A DNA stretch of 23,910 nucleotides from JAMOQA01 sp964582785 (lineage in GTDB: Bacteria; Acidobacteriota; Polarisedimenticolia; J045), in contig CAZOTT010000036.1 of the NCBI GenBank assembly GCA_964582785.1, positions 1-23,910 on the forward strand, written 5' to 3'. The translations under genes and the position numbers were made by a program. The notes beneath the pieces are model-generated. The model was not told the DNA's origin. It made no database searches and was given only the letters and a program-made list of their open reading frames with translations. Shown here piece after piece: positions 7,964 through 16,373 of this stretch. Position 1 is the stretch's first letter; each line of letters starts with the position of its first letter.

Positions 7964-10900
7964 ATGAGGAAAGCGTGGCTCATCATCGCCCTGGCGATGG
8001 TCCTCGCCTTCCCGGCGGTGGTCCTCGCCCAGCAGCCGACGACCGGTACCCTGCAGGGGGTCGTCGGCGACCGGGACGGGAAGCCCCTGCCGGGTGCGAC
8101 GGTCGTCGTCTCCGGGCCCCTCGGTGAGCGTGGCGTCCAGACCGACGAGAACGGGAACTTCACCGTCCCGTTCCTCCCGCCGGGCACCTACAAGGTCAAG
8201 GTGTCGATGCCCGGGTACGCCACCATCGAGACCGAGGTGGACGTGAACGCGGGGCAGCGCACCCGGCTGCCGATCACCCTGACGACGGGCAAGACCGAGG
8301 AGGTCACGGTCACCAGCGCCGCCCCCCTCGTCGACCCGAAACGGCTGGAGGTGATCAACAACTTCAAGGCCGCCGAGACGATCGAGACGATGCCGGTCGG
8401 CCGCAACTTCACCTCCGTGGTGGCGATCGCGCCCGGCGTGGTCTCGGGTCTCGGGACGGGCGCGGGGAACTACTCGATCGGCGGCGCGTCGGGCCTCGAG
8501 AACTCCTACATGATCGACGGTGTCAACATCACCGACTCCGGGTACGGGGGCGTCGGCACCTACTCCCTCGTGTTCGGCTCCCTCGGCACCGGGATCACCA
8601 CCGACTTCCTCGAGGAGGTCCAGGTCAAGACCGCCGGCTTCGAGGCCGAGTACGGCCAGGCCCTCGGCGGCGTGATCAACGCCGTGGTGAAGTCCGGGAC
8701 GAACGAGCTCAAGGGCTCCGTCCGTGTCTTCCTCGACCCGGATTCCTGGGAGGCCTGGGGCAAGGACGTCCACCTGCCCTCCGGGGCGGTCAACGTCCAC
8801 GACCACAAGACCACCGACCTCGGGATCTCCGCCGGTGGCCCGATCATCAAGGACAAGCTGTTCTGGTTCGCGGCCTACAACCCGGTCAGCACGACCTCGA
8901 CCCGCTACATCGAGAAGGTGACGAACCCGATCGTCGCCTACGAGCCGGCGACGGCGGCCACCTACCCCGACGAGCTGTTCTACCCGGGCGCCCGCTCCAG
9001 CCGGGACATCGACCGGGACCGGGACAACTACGCGGCGAAGTTCTCCTGGTACGTGACCCCGAACCACCGGCTCGACCTGACCCTCTTCGGTGACCCCTCC
9101 GACGGCGACGGCCGCTCCGGGATCACCGCCGGCACCTTCGTCATGGACGGGGACACCGACGGCGACGGCGTGCTCGACATGCAGAAGACCGCCGCCGGCT
9201 TCAACCAGAACGGCCGCCGGTCCGACATCGACTACGGCGCCGACCAGCAGTCCCTGAAGTACAACGGCCTGTTCGGGGGCGAGTGGTTCGTCGAGGCCCA
9301 GGTCAGCCACCGGAAGAACGACTTCAAGGAAAAGCCGCTGGTCAACGACTACGCCTACTCGGACATCCGGGTCTACTACGAGTGGCTGATTCCGGCATAC
9401 TACGGTCTTCCCGCCACGATCGACAGCGGGGCCCCGATGTACTCCGGCGGGCCCGGGTACATCGGCCCGAAGACCGACGAGACCTGGGACTACGCGCTCA
9501 AGGTCTCCAAGACCTGGGGTGACCACGAGGTCAAGTTCGGGTACGAGTACTTCGACCTCGAGTACGAGCAGCCCTCGATCTACTCCGGTCCGAACACGAT
9601 CTTCAACTTCCCGGGCGAGAACTACGCCTCGGATCCCACCGACGTCATCCCGCTGCGGTCGACCTCCGGCGCTTCCATCAGCGTCCGGGGCGGCATCCCG
9701 ACCTGCGCCACCTGCATGATCTCCGCCGGCAATCCCTACTACCGGGTGACCCGGGCCCGCTTCAACCCGGAACCCGGGCCGGTCAAGGGGTACGAGCAGG
9801 CGTTCTTCGTCCAGGACACCTGGACCCTGAACGACAAGTGGGTGGTCAAGCTCGGCGTCCGGACCTCCAAGCAGAAGCTGGAAGGCGCCGGATCCTTCAC
9901 CATGAACCTCAGCCGGAGCACCGCCGTCCCCGGCACCTTCACCTCCGACCCGACCCACTTCTCCCCGAGCGAGTACTCCTTCGACACCGAGTACTCCCCG
10001 CGGATCGGCGTCAGCTTCGACCCCTACGGGAACGGCAAGACGAAGATCTACGCCCACTACGGCCGCTACTACGAGCGGGTTCCCGCGGATCTGGCGGTGC
10101 GCTCCTTCTCCAACGAGTTCGGCACCTCCAAGTTCGAGTTCACCGACCCGCTGCTGACCAACTACCGTGGGACGCCGATCTACCTGCAGGGGTTCAGCAA
10201 GACTCGCGTCCAGTCCGGGACCAAGCTTCCCTACGAGGACGAGTACGTCCTCGGCTGGCAGCAGCTCCTCGCCCCGGACCTCTCGGTCGAGATCCGCGGG
10301 ATCTACCGTGACCAGGGCCGCGTCCTCGAGGACGTGCAGTTCAACACGGTCGAGGCGATCGAGAACTACTACTACGGCGTCGACGCCAACGGAGACGGAA
10401 CCCTCAATGACAACATCACCGAGATCCCGTTCCCCGGCATGGGTTTCGCCACGTTCGGCGAGTACGTGCTGGCCAACCCCGGCGACAACACCGGCAGCGC
10501 CTTCGGTTCCCCCGAGCGGAAGTACAAGGCGCTCGAGATCGTCGTCCAGAAGCGGCTGTCGAACAACTGGCAGCTGACCGCCAACTACCGCTACTCCCGC
10601 CTGCGGGGGAACTACGAGGGCCTGTTCCGGAACGACAACGGGCAGTCGGACCCGAACATCACCTCCCTGTTCGACTTCCCGTACTCCCCGATCATGCGCG
10701 GCCAGTACCAGTCCGGTCCGCTGAACACCGACCGGCCCCACGTGCTGCACATCCTCGGGACCTACTTCTTCGACAACGGGTTCGAGATCGGCGGCGGCTT
10801 CCACTGGCAGTCCGGCGTGCCCCGCACCCCCCTTCTCGCCCACCCGAACTATCAGAACGGCGGCGAGCTGCCCGGCCAGGACCCCCGGTACTTCGTCTAC

Positions 10901-11212
10901 GACGGCACCCAGTGGGTCCTGCAGCCCGGCTCGGGTGACTTCCTCGGGGCGTACACCGACGCGCCGCGGGGCAGCCTCGGGCGGACGCCGGACATCGGCA
11001 CCCTCGACCTGCACCTCGGGTACAAGCACCAGATCAAGAACACGAACCTGAAGGTGACGCTCGACATCTTCAACATCTTCAACAACCAGGAGGTCGCCCT
11101 CCTGGACGACGAGGTGGAGTACATCGCCAACGTCCCGAACGCGAACTTCAACAGGGTTCTCGCGTACCAGGCCCCGCGGTTCATCCGCCTCGGCGTGGTC
11201 TGGGACTGGTAG
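7964..11212 (+). CDS. TonB-dependent receptor with N-terminal carboxypeptidase-regulatory-like domain
   Basis: A 1082-residue outer-membrane receptor. The ATG at 7964 follows GAGGAGG at optimal spacing. Residues 1-22 are a signal peptide (LIIALAMVLAFPAVVLA). Residues 25-105 are a CarboxypepD_reg domain (GTLQGVVGDRDGKPLPGATVVV, then DENGNFTVPFLPPGTYKVKV). The plug domain follows (about 110-245) with MPVGRNFTSVVAIAPGV, NSYMIDGVNITD and EYGQALGGVINAVVKSGTNE. The rest is a large beta-barrel that ends with aromatic residues (FIRLGVVWDW), a Bam recognition-type terminus. Two acidic calcium-loop-like segments occur in the barrel part (DGDTDGDG near residue 394, DANGDG near 807). This architecture is the common acidobacterial 'oar-like/SusC-like' receptor that imports large substrates using TonB-ExbBD energy. 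The ligand is unknown, and no SusD gene is adjacent. Confidence 0.95.
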   Translation: MRKAWLIIALAMVLAFPAVVLAQQPTTGTLQGVVGDRDGKPLPGATVVVSGPLGERGVQTDENGNFTVPFLPPGTYKVKVSMPGYATIETEVDVNAGQRTRLPITLTTGKTEEVTVTSAAPLVDPKRLEVINNFKAAETIETMPVGRNFTSVVAIAPGVVSGLGTGAGNYSIGGASGLENSYMIDGVNITDSGYGGVGTYSLVFGSLGTGITTDFLEEVQVKTAGFEAEYGQALGGVINAVVKSGTNELKGSVRVFLDPDSWEAWGKDVHLPSGAVNVHDHKTTDLGISAGGPIIKDKLFWFAAYNPVSTTSTRYIEKVTNPIVAYEPATAATYPDELFYPGARSSRDIDRDRDNYAAKFSWYVTPNHRLDLTLFGDPSDGDGRSGITAGTFVMDGDTDGDGVLDMQKTAAGFNQNGRRSDIDYGADQQSLKYNGLFGGEWFVEAQVSHRKNDFKEKPLVNDYAYSDIRVYYEWLIPAYYGLPATIDSGAPMYSGGPGYIGPKTDETWDYALKVSKTWGDHEVKFGYEYFDLEYEQPSIYSGPNTIFNFPGENYASDPTDVIPLRSTSGASISVRGGIPTCATCMISAGNPYYRVTRARFNPEPGPVKGYEQAFFVQDTWTLNDKWVVKLGVRTSKQKLEGAGSFTMNLSRSTAVPGTFTSDPTHFSPSEYSFDTEYSPRIGVSFDPYGNGKTKIYAHYGRYYERVPADLAVRSFSNEFGTSKFEFTDPLLTNYRGTPIYLQGFSKTRVQSGTKLPYEDEYVLGWQQLLAPDLSVEIRGIYRDQGRVLEDVQFNTVEAIENYYYGVDANGDGTLNDNITEIPFPGMGFATFGEYVLANPGDNTGSAFGSPERKYKALEIVVQKRLSNNWQLTANYRYSRLRGNYEGLFRNDNGQSDPNITSLFDFPYSPIMRGQYQSGPLNTDRPHVLHILGTYFFDNGFEIGGGFHWQSGVPRTPLLAHPNYQNGGELPGQDPRYFVYDGTQWVLQPGSGDFLGAYTDAPRGSLGRTPDIGTLDLHLGYKHQIKNTNLKVTLDIFNIFNNQEVALLDDEVEYIANVPNANFNRVLAYQAPRFIRLGVVWDW

Positions 11213-11239
11213 TTCTCCACCTTCTCCGCGAACATCCCC

Positions 11240-11270
11240 GGGGAGGGCCCGAACGGGCCCTCCCCTTTCC
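11240..11270 (+). terminator. Rho-independent terminator after the TonB-dependent receptor
   Basis: A perfect 11-bp stem, GGGGAGGGCCC (11240-11250) with GGGCCCTCCCC (11255-11265), GAAC loop, then TTTCC. It lies 27 nt after the stop codon and ends the 4559-11212 run. A second 9-bp hairpin at 11311-11334 (CCGGGAGGG/CCCTCCCGG) has no T-tract. The remaining 140 nt to the next gene hold only a weak promoter-like CACAAT near 11435. Confidence 0.85.
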
Positions 11271-11474
11271 TGCGCCCACCGGGATCCCGGGAAGGCGCCG
11301 CAACGACTCCCCGGGAGGGAGGAAACCCTCCCGGCCCCCGGCGGGCCGGGTACGGGTTCCCCGGGGCGCGGCTGCGGTCCCCTGCAGCGAGGGGAGTCTC
11401 GCTCCTGCGGGGATCCCGGGGGGGCACGGCGTGGCACAATGGTTCCCCGGGCCAGTTCCGGAGGGAGACCCTCG

Positions 11475-14282
11475 TTGAACCGTTCCCGCGTCGCCGTTGC
11501 CGCCCTGGTGCTCCTCGCCGTGGTCGCCACCGCCCTGGTCGCCTGGCGCGCCCTCCCCGCGGCGGGTCCGGGCCAGGTCCTGCTGGTCCCGCACCGGGCG
11601 GTGGCCGGGCCCGCCCGGGTCCCGGTCACCCCCTGGGCGGCCCGCCTCACCCTCCCGTCGCCGGCCCCCTTCGCGGTCGAGCTACGGGCGAAGACCGGCG
11701 AGGGAGCTTCCTGGCCCCTCCGGGTCGAGGGGGCCCTGGCGGTCGACCCCGGCCGGGTCGGGCCGGCAACGGTGGACGGGATCCTCGCCGCGGGTTCCCT
11801 GCCCGCCTGGGTCCATCCCCTCGTGGAACGGGCCCTTCCCGGCGCCCTCGGGCGGATCTCCACCGGGGAACTCCTGGCGGCCCCGGCACGACTCGCCGGC
11901 CCCCTCCGGCAGGAACTCGCCTGGCTGCTGCCCCCCGGCGTCTCCGTCGCGCGGCTGGCGACCTTCCTCGTGACCCTGCCTGACCAGGCCCGGGCCGCGG
12001 CCCTGGCCGGGGTCCGCGGCCGGTGCCGCCCGCCGCTCGCCCGCGTGCTCTACGTGGGCCTCGACGCCGCCGACTGGGAAATCATCGACGAGATGGCCGC
12101 GCGGGGCGAGCTGCCCACCTTCCGGCGGCTCCAGCGGGAGGGGGTCCGGGCGGACCTCCTTTCCTACGACCCGATGATGTCCCCCATCCTCTGGACGACC
12201 GCCCTCACCGGCCGCCCGCCGGACCAGCACCGGGTCTGCGACTTCACGATGAACGGCCCGGGAGGGGAACGGGAACCGATCTCCTCGCGGGTGCGCCGGG
12301 TCCCCGCGATCTGGGAGATCCTCGGCGCGATGGGACAGGCCTCCGGTTTCCTCGCCTTCTGGGCAACCCACCCCGCCGAGCGCGTTCCCGGGGTCCTCGT
12401 CGCCGACACGGCCAAGGGGATGATCTCCGACCCGGATACGAAGCCGCCCCTCCCGGCGGGGACCGAGTGGCCTCCCGGCTTCGTGGAAGACCACTGGGAC
12501 GAGCTGTGGCGGGTGGACACGCTGCCCGCCGATGCGGTGCGGGTGTACGCCCCCCGGCTGACCGACGCCGCGATCGCGCGGGGACGGCGCTGGTGGACGG
12601 ACCCGGCGTTCCGGAAGGAGTGGAAGGCCCACCGGGAGAAGGGAGACCGCCGGGTCCCTCCCGAGGCGTTCCTCGTCCGGCTCGCCGCGGAGAACCACAA
12701 CCTGGAAGTGCTGACCCGCGCCCTCCTCGCCCGCCGGGACCTCGGCGTCGTCGGCGTCTACTTCGAGGCGATCGACATGGTCGGCCACAACTTCCAGCAC
12801 CTGGCCCCGCCACCCCTGCCCGGCGCACCGGCCCGGGAAGTCCGGCTCTACGGTGACGTCGTGGAGAACACCTACCGGCAGCAGGACGCGATGCTCGGCC
12901 GCCTCGTCGAGGCCGCGGGGCCCGACACCGTCGTCCTCGTCCACTCGGACCACGGGTTCCTCTGGGGGCGCCGGCGGCGGACCGACCTCCTGCCCTACAC
13001 GACCGGGCAGCCGGTGGAATGGCACCGGCACGAGGGCATCTTCCTCGCCAGCGGCGGCCCCGTCCGCCGGGGGGTGCGGGTGCCTCCCGTCTCCCTGTAC
13101 GACATCACGCCGACGATCCTGGCCCTCCGCGGGTTGCCGGCGGGGAAGGACATGCCGGGGAAGGTGCGGGCCGACCTCTTCCGGCCCGGGGTCCGGGACC
13201 GCCTTCCCCGGGAGCGGATCCCCTCCTGGGATCCCCTGGTGCCGCCCCGGAGCTGGGCCGAGGCGGACGACGAGGACCTGGCCCGGGTCCGGGAAGAGAT
13301 GCTGGAACAGCTGCGGGGTCTCGGCTACATCGGGGACTCCGGGCCCTCCTCCCCGCCACCCGCCCGGCCGGAGGGCGGCAGCCCGGAGGGGGGAGACCAG
13401 TCACCGCGGGTCACCTACTGGAGAAACCTGGCCACGTGGTACATGAACCAGGACCGGTTCGCCGACGCGGAGCGGGCGCTCCTCGCCGCCAACAGGGTGA
13501 AGGAACTGCCGAAGACCTTCTGGCTGCTCTCCGAGGCCCGGGCCGCCCGGGGGGACCTGGCCGGGGCCATCGCCGCCCTCGAGGAAGGGTTCCGGCGGAT
13601 GCCGGGGAAGATGACGCCGGAAACGGTCCGCTGGCTGGTGGAACTGCACCTCCGGCAGGGAGACGTGGCGGGCGCGGAACGGGCCCTCGCGGCCCACGGG
13701 AAGCTGGTGGGCGGGGACGAGGCGACCCGGCAGACGATCCTCGGCAGGATCGCGGAAGCCCGGGGCGACCGGGAGGCGGCCCGCAGGCACTACCTGGCCG
13801 CCCTGCGGGAGGATCCGCGGCAGGCCCGGGCGGCGGAACGGTACGCGGCCCTGGCCGCGACGCCGGAGGACCGGGCGGTGCTCCTCCCCCTCCTCCGCCG
13901 GGGGGTGCGGCGGGACCCGAAGATCGAGCTCTACTGGAAGATGATCGGCCTGATCCTCTCGGAGCAGGGGGACCCGGCGGGTGCCGCGGAGGCGTTCCAC
14001 CGGGCGGCGGAACTCGACCCCCGGGACGACCGACTCCGGGTGAGCGAGGCCGTGTCCCTCCTCCGCGCGGGGCGGGAGGCCGCCGCCGCGGGGATCCTCG
14101 AGCAGCTGGCCGCGCGGAAGACGCGCATTCCGGCCGCCTGGATCAACCTCGGGCTCGTTCGCGCCCGCGCCGGCGACTGGAAGAAGGCCCTGGCCGCCTT
14201 CGAGGAGGCGCAGCGCCTGGGAGCCCGCGACCCGGTCGTCCGGAAGGGGATCGCCGCGGCCCGCCGCCATCTCGGGCGCTGA
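11475..14282 (+). CDS. Type I phosphodiesterase/alkaline-phosphatase-superfamily protein with C-terminal TPRs
   Basis: A 935-residue protein. One membrane segment or uncleaved signal lies at residues 5-25 (VAVAALVLLAVVATALVAW). Residues 30-185 are an uncharacterised beta-rich region. The catalytic domain (about 188-560) has the metal ligands of the nucleotide pyrophosphatase/phosphodiesterase family: Asp197 (GLDAAD), the nucleophile region SPILWTTALTG (Thr241/Thr242), Asp434 and His438 (DMVGHNFQH), Asp492-His493 (HSDHGF) and His517/His519 (WHRHEG). At least five TPR-like helical pairs follow from about residue 625. It probably hydrolyses a phosphodiester or phosphomonoester outside the cytoplasm; the substrate is unknown. 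The TTG at 11475 is preferred because AGGGAG lies 7 nt upstream; the ATG at 11439 overlaps a -10-like CACAAT. The gene ends 3 nt from the convergent HU-like gene. Confidence 0.87.
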   Translation: MNRSRVAVAALVLLAVVATALVAWRALPAAGPGQVLLVPHRAVAGPARVPVTPWAARLTLPSPAPFAVELRAKTGEGASWPLRVEGALAVDPGRVGPATVDGILAAGSLPAWVHPLVERALPGALGRISTGELLAAPARLAGPLRQELAWLLPPGVSVARLATFLVTLPDQARAAALAGVRGRCRPPLARVLYVGLDAADWEIIDEMAARGELPTFRRLQREGVRADLLSYDPMMSPILWTTALTGRPPDQHRVCDFTMNGPGGEREPISSRVRRVPAIWEILGAMGQASGFLAFWATHPAERVPGVLVADTAKGMISDPDTKPPLPAGTEWPPGFVEDHWDELWRVDTLPADAVRVYAPRLTDAAIARGRRWWTDPAFRKEWKAHREKGDRRVPPEAFLVRLAAENHNLEVLTRALLARRDLGVVGVYFEAIDMVGHNFQHLAPPPLPGAPAREVRLYGDVVENTYRQQDAMLGRLVEAAGPDTVVLVHSDHGFLWGRRRRTDLLPYTTGQPVEWHRHEGIFLASGGPVRRGVRVPPVSLYDITPTILALRGLPAGKDMPGKVRADLFRPGVRDRLPRERIPSWDPLVPPRSWAEADDEDLARVREEMLEQLRGLGYIGDSGPSSPPPARPEGGSPEGGDQSPRVTYWRNLATWYMNQDRFADAERALLAANRVKELPKTFWLLSEARAARGDLAGAIAALEEGFRRMPGKMTPETVRWLVELHLRQGDVAGAERALAAHGKLVGGDEATRQTILGRIAEARGDREAARRHYLAALREDPRQARAAERYAALAATPEDRAVLLPLLRRGVRRDPKIELYWKMIGLILSEQGDPAGAAEAFHRAAELDPRDDRLRVSEAVSLLRAGREAAAAGILEQLAARKTRIPAAWINLGLVRARAGDWKKALAAFEEAQRLGARDPVVRKGIAAARRHLGR

Positions 14283-14285
14283 CGG

Positions 14286-14564
14286 CTACTCGACGAGTTC
14301 CCGGACCAGCCGGGCGGGGCGGAAGGCGACCCGGCGCGGGGGCGGGAACCCCGGGAGCAGCGGTTCCCGGGCAAGCCGACGGTCCGGCCGCAGTTCGAAG
14401 GTCCCGAAGCCGGCGACGCGCACCCGTCCTTCCCGGGCCAGCAGCTCGGCCAGAAGCCCGGGGACGTGCCGGCGCCCGAACAGTTCCTCGAGAACCCCCC
14501 GCGCCTGGCGCGGCGTGAGTCCCGTTCGTTCCGCGAGCAGTCCCGCCAGGGACTTCCGGTCCAC
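14286..14564 (-). CDS. HU/IHF-family DNA-binding protein (divergent)
   Basis: A 92-residue protein of the normal HU length. The N-terminal helices (MDRKSLAGLLAERTGLTPRQ, then VLEELF) and the strand-turn VRVAGFGTFELR, with the conserved GFGTF, are characteristic. The beta-arm RRLAREPLLPGF, then the AFRPARLVRELV ending, matches the family's FkpgKxLk end. The arm departs from the classic RNPxTG intercalation motif, reading REPLLPG, so DNA bending or specificity may differ from standard HU. The GTG start at 14562-14564 is supported by GGGAGGGGG a few nt upstream. A -10-like TAAGGT lies at 14594-14599 on this strand. It probably compacts or bends DNA in the nucleoid. It is convergent with the phosphodiesterase-TPR gene. 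Confidence 0.85.
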   Translation of the reverse strand: MDRKSLAGLLAERTGLTPRQARGVLEELFGRRHVPGLLAELLAREGRVRVAGFGTFELRPDRRLAREPLLPGFPPPRRVAFRPARLVRELVE

Positions 14565-14593
14565 GCTGCCCCCTCCCTTCCCGGCAGTGGCCC

Positions 14594-14599
14594 ACCTTA
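14594..14599 (-). promoter_or_regulatory. Possible -10 element (TAAGGT) for the HU-like gene
   Basis: TAAGGT (TANNNT) lies about 30 nt upstream of the GTG start, giving a short leader that carries the strong GGGAGGGGG ribosome-binding site. No clear -35. Confidence 0.35.
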
Positions 14600-14718
14600 G
14601 GCCATCCCCTTCCCGGCAGGACCCGGGGGAAACCGTCGCGGGCGGGAAGGGGTTCCCGGGACGGGAAGGCGCTGCACGGGCACCGGGGGGATGCTAGCCT
14701 CCCTCGACGGAGGTACCG

Positions 14719-15123
14719 GTGCACGAGAACAAGGTCGTCGCCCACACCCGGACCGGCAGGATCCTCAAGGGGGTCACCACCGATTTCGACCCCGGCCGGG
14801 AAACCTTCCACCTGCTGCCGGCGGAGGGTGGAGGGGTTCCCGTCCGCCTGCGGGTCCGGGACCTCAAGGCCCTGTTCTACGTCCGGGACTACGTGGGCAA
14901 CCGGGAGTACGACCCGCCCCCCGGGTTCGGGCCGGCACCGGCCCGCGGCCGGCGCTGCATCGTGACCTTCGAGGACGGGGAAGTGATCTTCGGCACGACC
15001 CCCGACTGGTCTCCCGGCGCCACCGGGTTCAACCTCTACCCCTCGGACCCCGGGGACAACAACGTGCGGATCTTCGTCGTCCGCGACGCGGTGCGGGAGA
15101 TCAGCTTCCCCGGGGACGAGTGA
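14719..15123 (+). CDS. Small cytoplasmic protein, DUF6982-like (function unknown)
   Basis: A 134-residue protein with no signal peptide or membrane segment. It has two similar beta-rich halves. The first reads KVVAHTRTGRILKGVTTDFD, followed by FHLLPAEG and LKALFYVRDYVGN. The second reads RCIVTFEDGEVIFGTTPDWS, then FNLYPSDPGDNNVRIFVVRDAVREISF. The repeated pattern 'V.f.dG....G.T.d......F.l.P.....' suggests tandem small SH3/PilZ-like barrels. From memory this resembles the proteins annotated DUF6982; I cannot verify that here. The GTG start at 14719 follows GGAGGT at 14709-14714, and a TAGCCT hexamer (14695-14700) may be its -10 box. The last 23 nt overlap the convergent M20 gene. Function unknown. 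Confidence 0.8.
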   Translation: MHENKVVAHTRTGRILKGVTTDFDPGRETFHLLPAEGGGVPVRLRVRDLKALFYVRDYVGNREYDPPPGFGPAPARGRRCIVTFEDGEVIFGTTPDWSPGATGFNLYPSDPGDNNVRIFVVRDAVREISFPGDE

Positions 15124-16330
15124 GGGAACTTTCCCCCGCGAGGAGCAGGGCGGACCGGAGCAGCAGCTCCATCCCGGGCCCGAGCACCGCGTCGTTGACC
15201 CGGAACCCCGGCGAGTGGTGGGGGCGGTCGGTACCCCGTGCCGGGTCCCCCATGCCGAGCAGGCAGAACGCGCCGGGACGCCGCTCCAGGTAGAGCCCGA
15301 AGTCCTCGGCCGCCATCGTCATCGGGCCGGTCAGCACCCGTTCCACGCCGGGTACGAGGGCGGCGGCTTCCCGCACCCGGGCCGCGACCAGGGGATCGTT
15401 GACCACCGGCGGGTTCCCGTGGCCGAAGCTCACCTCCACCCGGACGTCCCGGGCAGCGGCCGCGGCCTCCAGCACCCGGGGGATCCTCTCCCGGAGAACG
15501 GTCCGGGTTCCCGGTTCCCCCGCCCGGGCGGTCCCGGCCAGCTCGGCGACCGGCGGCAGCACGTTGGGCGCGGTCCCGGCCGCGACCCGGCCGACCGTCA
15601 CCACCGCCGGCGCGACCGGGTCCACGTCCCGGGAAACGATTCCCTGGAGAGCGACGATCCCCTCCGCGAGGGCGAGGACGGTGTCCCGGGCGGCGTGGGG
15701 CATCGCCCCGTGGCCCCCCGGGCCCCGGAAGACGGCGAAGAACTCGTCCGACGAGGCCATCACCGGGCCGTCCGGGACGAGGACGGTTCCCGCCGGGAGG
15801 GAACTCCAGGCATGGAGACCGAGCACGGCCTCGACGCCGTGCTCGTCGAGGACCCCCTCCCGGATCACCCGGGCCGCCCCGCCGCCGGTCTCCTCCGCCG
15901 GCTGGAAGAGCAGCAGGAGCCGCCCGGGAAAGGGAGCGCCGGCGGCGGCGGCCTGCGCCACCCCTTCCGCGATTCCCAGGAGGATCGCCATGTGGGCGTC
16001 ATGGCCACAGGCGTGCATCCGCCCCGGGTGCCGCGAGCATGGCTCGTGGTCGGCCGGTTCTTCCACCGGCAGGCCGTCCATGTCGGCGCGCAGGAGGATC
16101 GTCCGGCCCCCGTCGGACCCGGGCAGCTCGGCGAGGACCCCCGTGCCGGCGATGCCGGTCCGGGGAGAGAGGCCGAGGTCGGCCAGCCGCCCCGCGACGT
16201 ACGACGAGGTGGCCCGCTCCTCGAACGCCAGTTCCGGGATCTCGTGGAGCGCCCGGCGGTGCTCCCGCGCCCGCGCGGCCGCGCGGCGGACCGCCGCGAC
16301 CAGGGGTCCGCTCCGATCGGCCGGGACCAT
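15101..16330 (-). CDS. M20 family amidohydrolase (amino-acylase/hippurate hydrolase type)
   Basis: A 409-residue cytoplasmic enzyme of the M20D type, the usual length. It carries RALHEIPELAFEE (residues 26-38), RADMDGLPVEE (81-91), MHACGHDAHMA with metal ligands Cys108 and His110, FQPAEETGGGA with the catalytic and metal-binding Glu146/Glu147, His173 in LGLHAW, and a C-terminal MAAEDF and PHHSPGFRVND supplying the last His ligand. The family hydrolyses N-acyl or N-aroyl amino acids and related amides. Substrate specificity (hippurate, indole-acetyl amino acids, N-acetyl amino acids) cannot be decided. The ATG at 16330 follows GGGAGG. It is the third co-oriented minus-strand gene after 17869-16374 (43 nt gap) and overlaps the DUF6982-like gene tail-to-tail. 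Confidence 0.93.
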   Translation of the reverse strand: MVPADRSGPLVAAVRRAAARAREHRRALHEIPELAFEERATSSYVAGRLADLGLSPRTGIAGTGVLAELPGSDGGRTILLRADMDGLPVEEPADHEPCSRHPGRMHACGHDAHMAILLGIAEGVAQAAAAGAPFPGRLLLLFQPAEETGGGAARVIREGVLDEHGVEAVLGLHAWSSLPAGTVLVPDGPVMASSDEFFAVFRGPGGHGAMPHAARDTVLALAEGIVALQGIVSRDVDPVAPAVVTVGRVAAGTAPNVLPPVAELAGTARAGEPGTRTVLRERIPRVLEAAAAARDVRVEVSFGHGNPPVVNDPLVAARVREAAALVPGVERVLTGPMTMAAEDFGLYLERRPGAFCLLGMGDPARGTDRPHHSPGFRVNDAVLGPGMELLLRSALLLAGESSLTRPRGS

Positions 16331-16337
16331 CCGATGC

Positions 16338-16362
16338 CTCCCTTCCCCCCCGGGAAGGGGAG
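16338..16362 (-). promoter_or_regulatory. Hairpin covering the Shine-Dalgarno of the M20 gene
   Basis: In the transcript CUCCCCUUCCC can pair with GGGAAGGGAG across a short G-rich loop, with one bulged base. The 3' arm contains most of the GGGAGG ribosome-binding site. This could lower translation unless upstream ribosomes open it. Confidence 0.4.
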
Positions 16363-16373
16363 CATAACCCGCC

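Noticed and set aside
7805..11863. A 1352-codon open frame on the minus strand opposite the TonB receptor.
   Set aside because: Its translation is low-complexity Val/Gly/Asp/Arg-rich sequence with no domain. The plus strand encodes a full TonB receptor. Long antisense frames are expected at this GC content.
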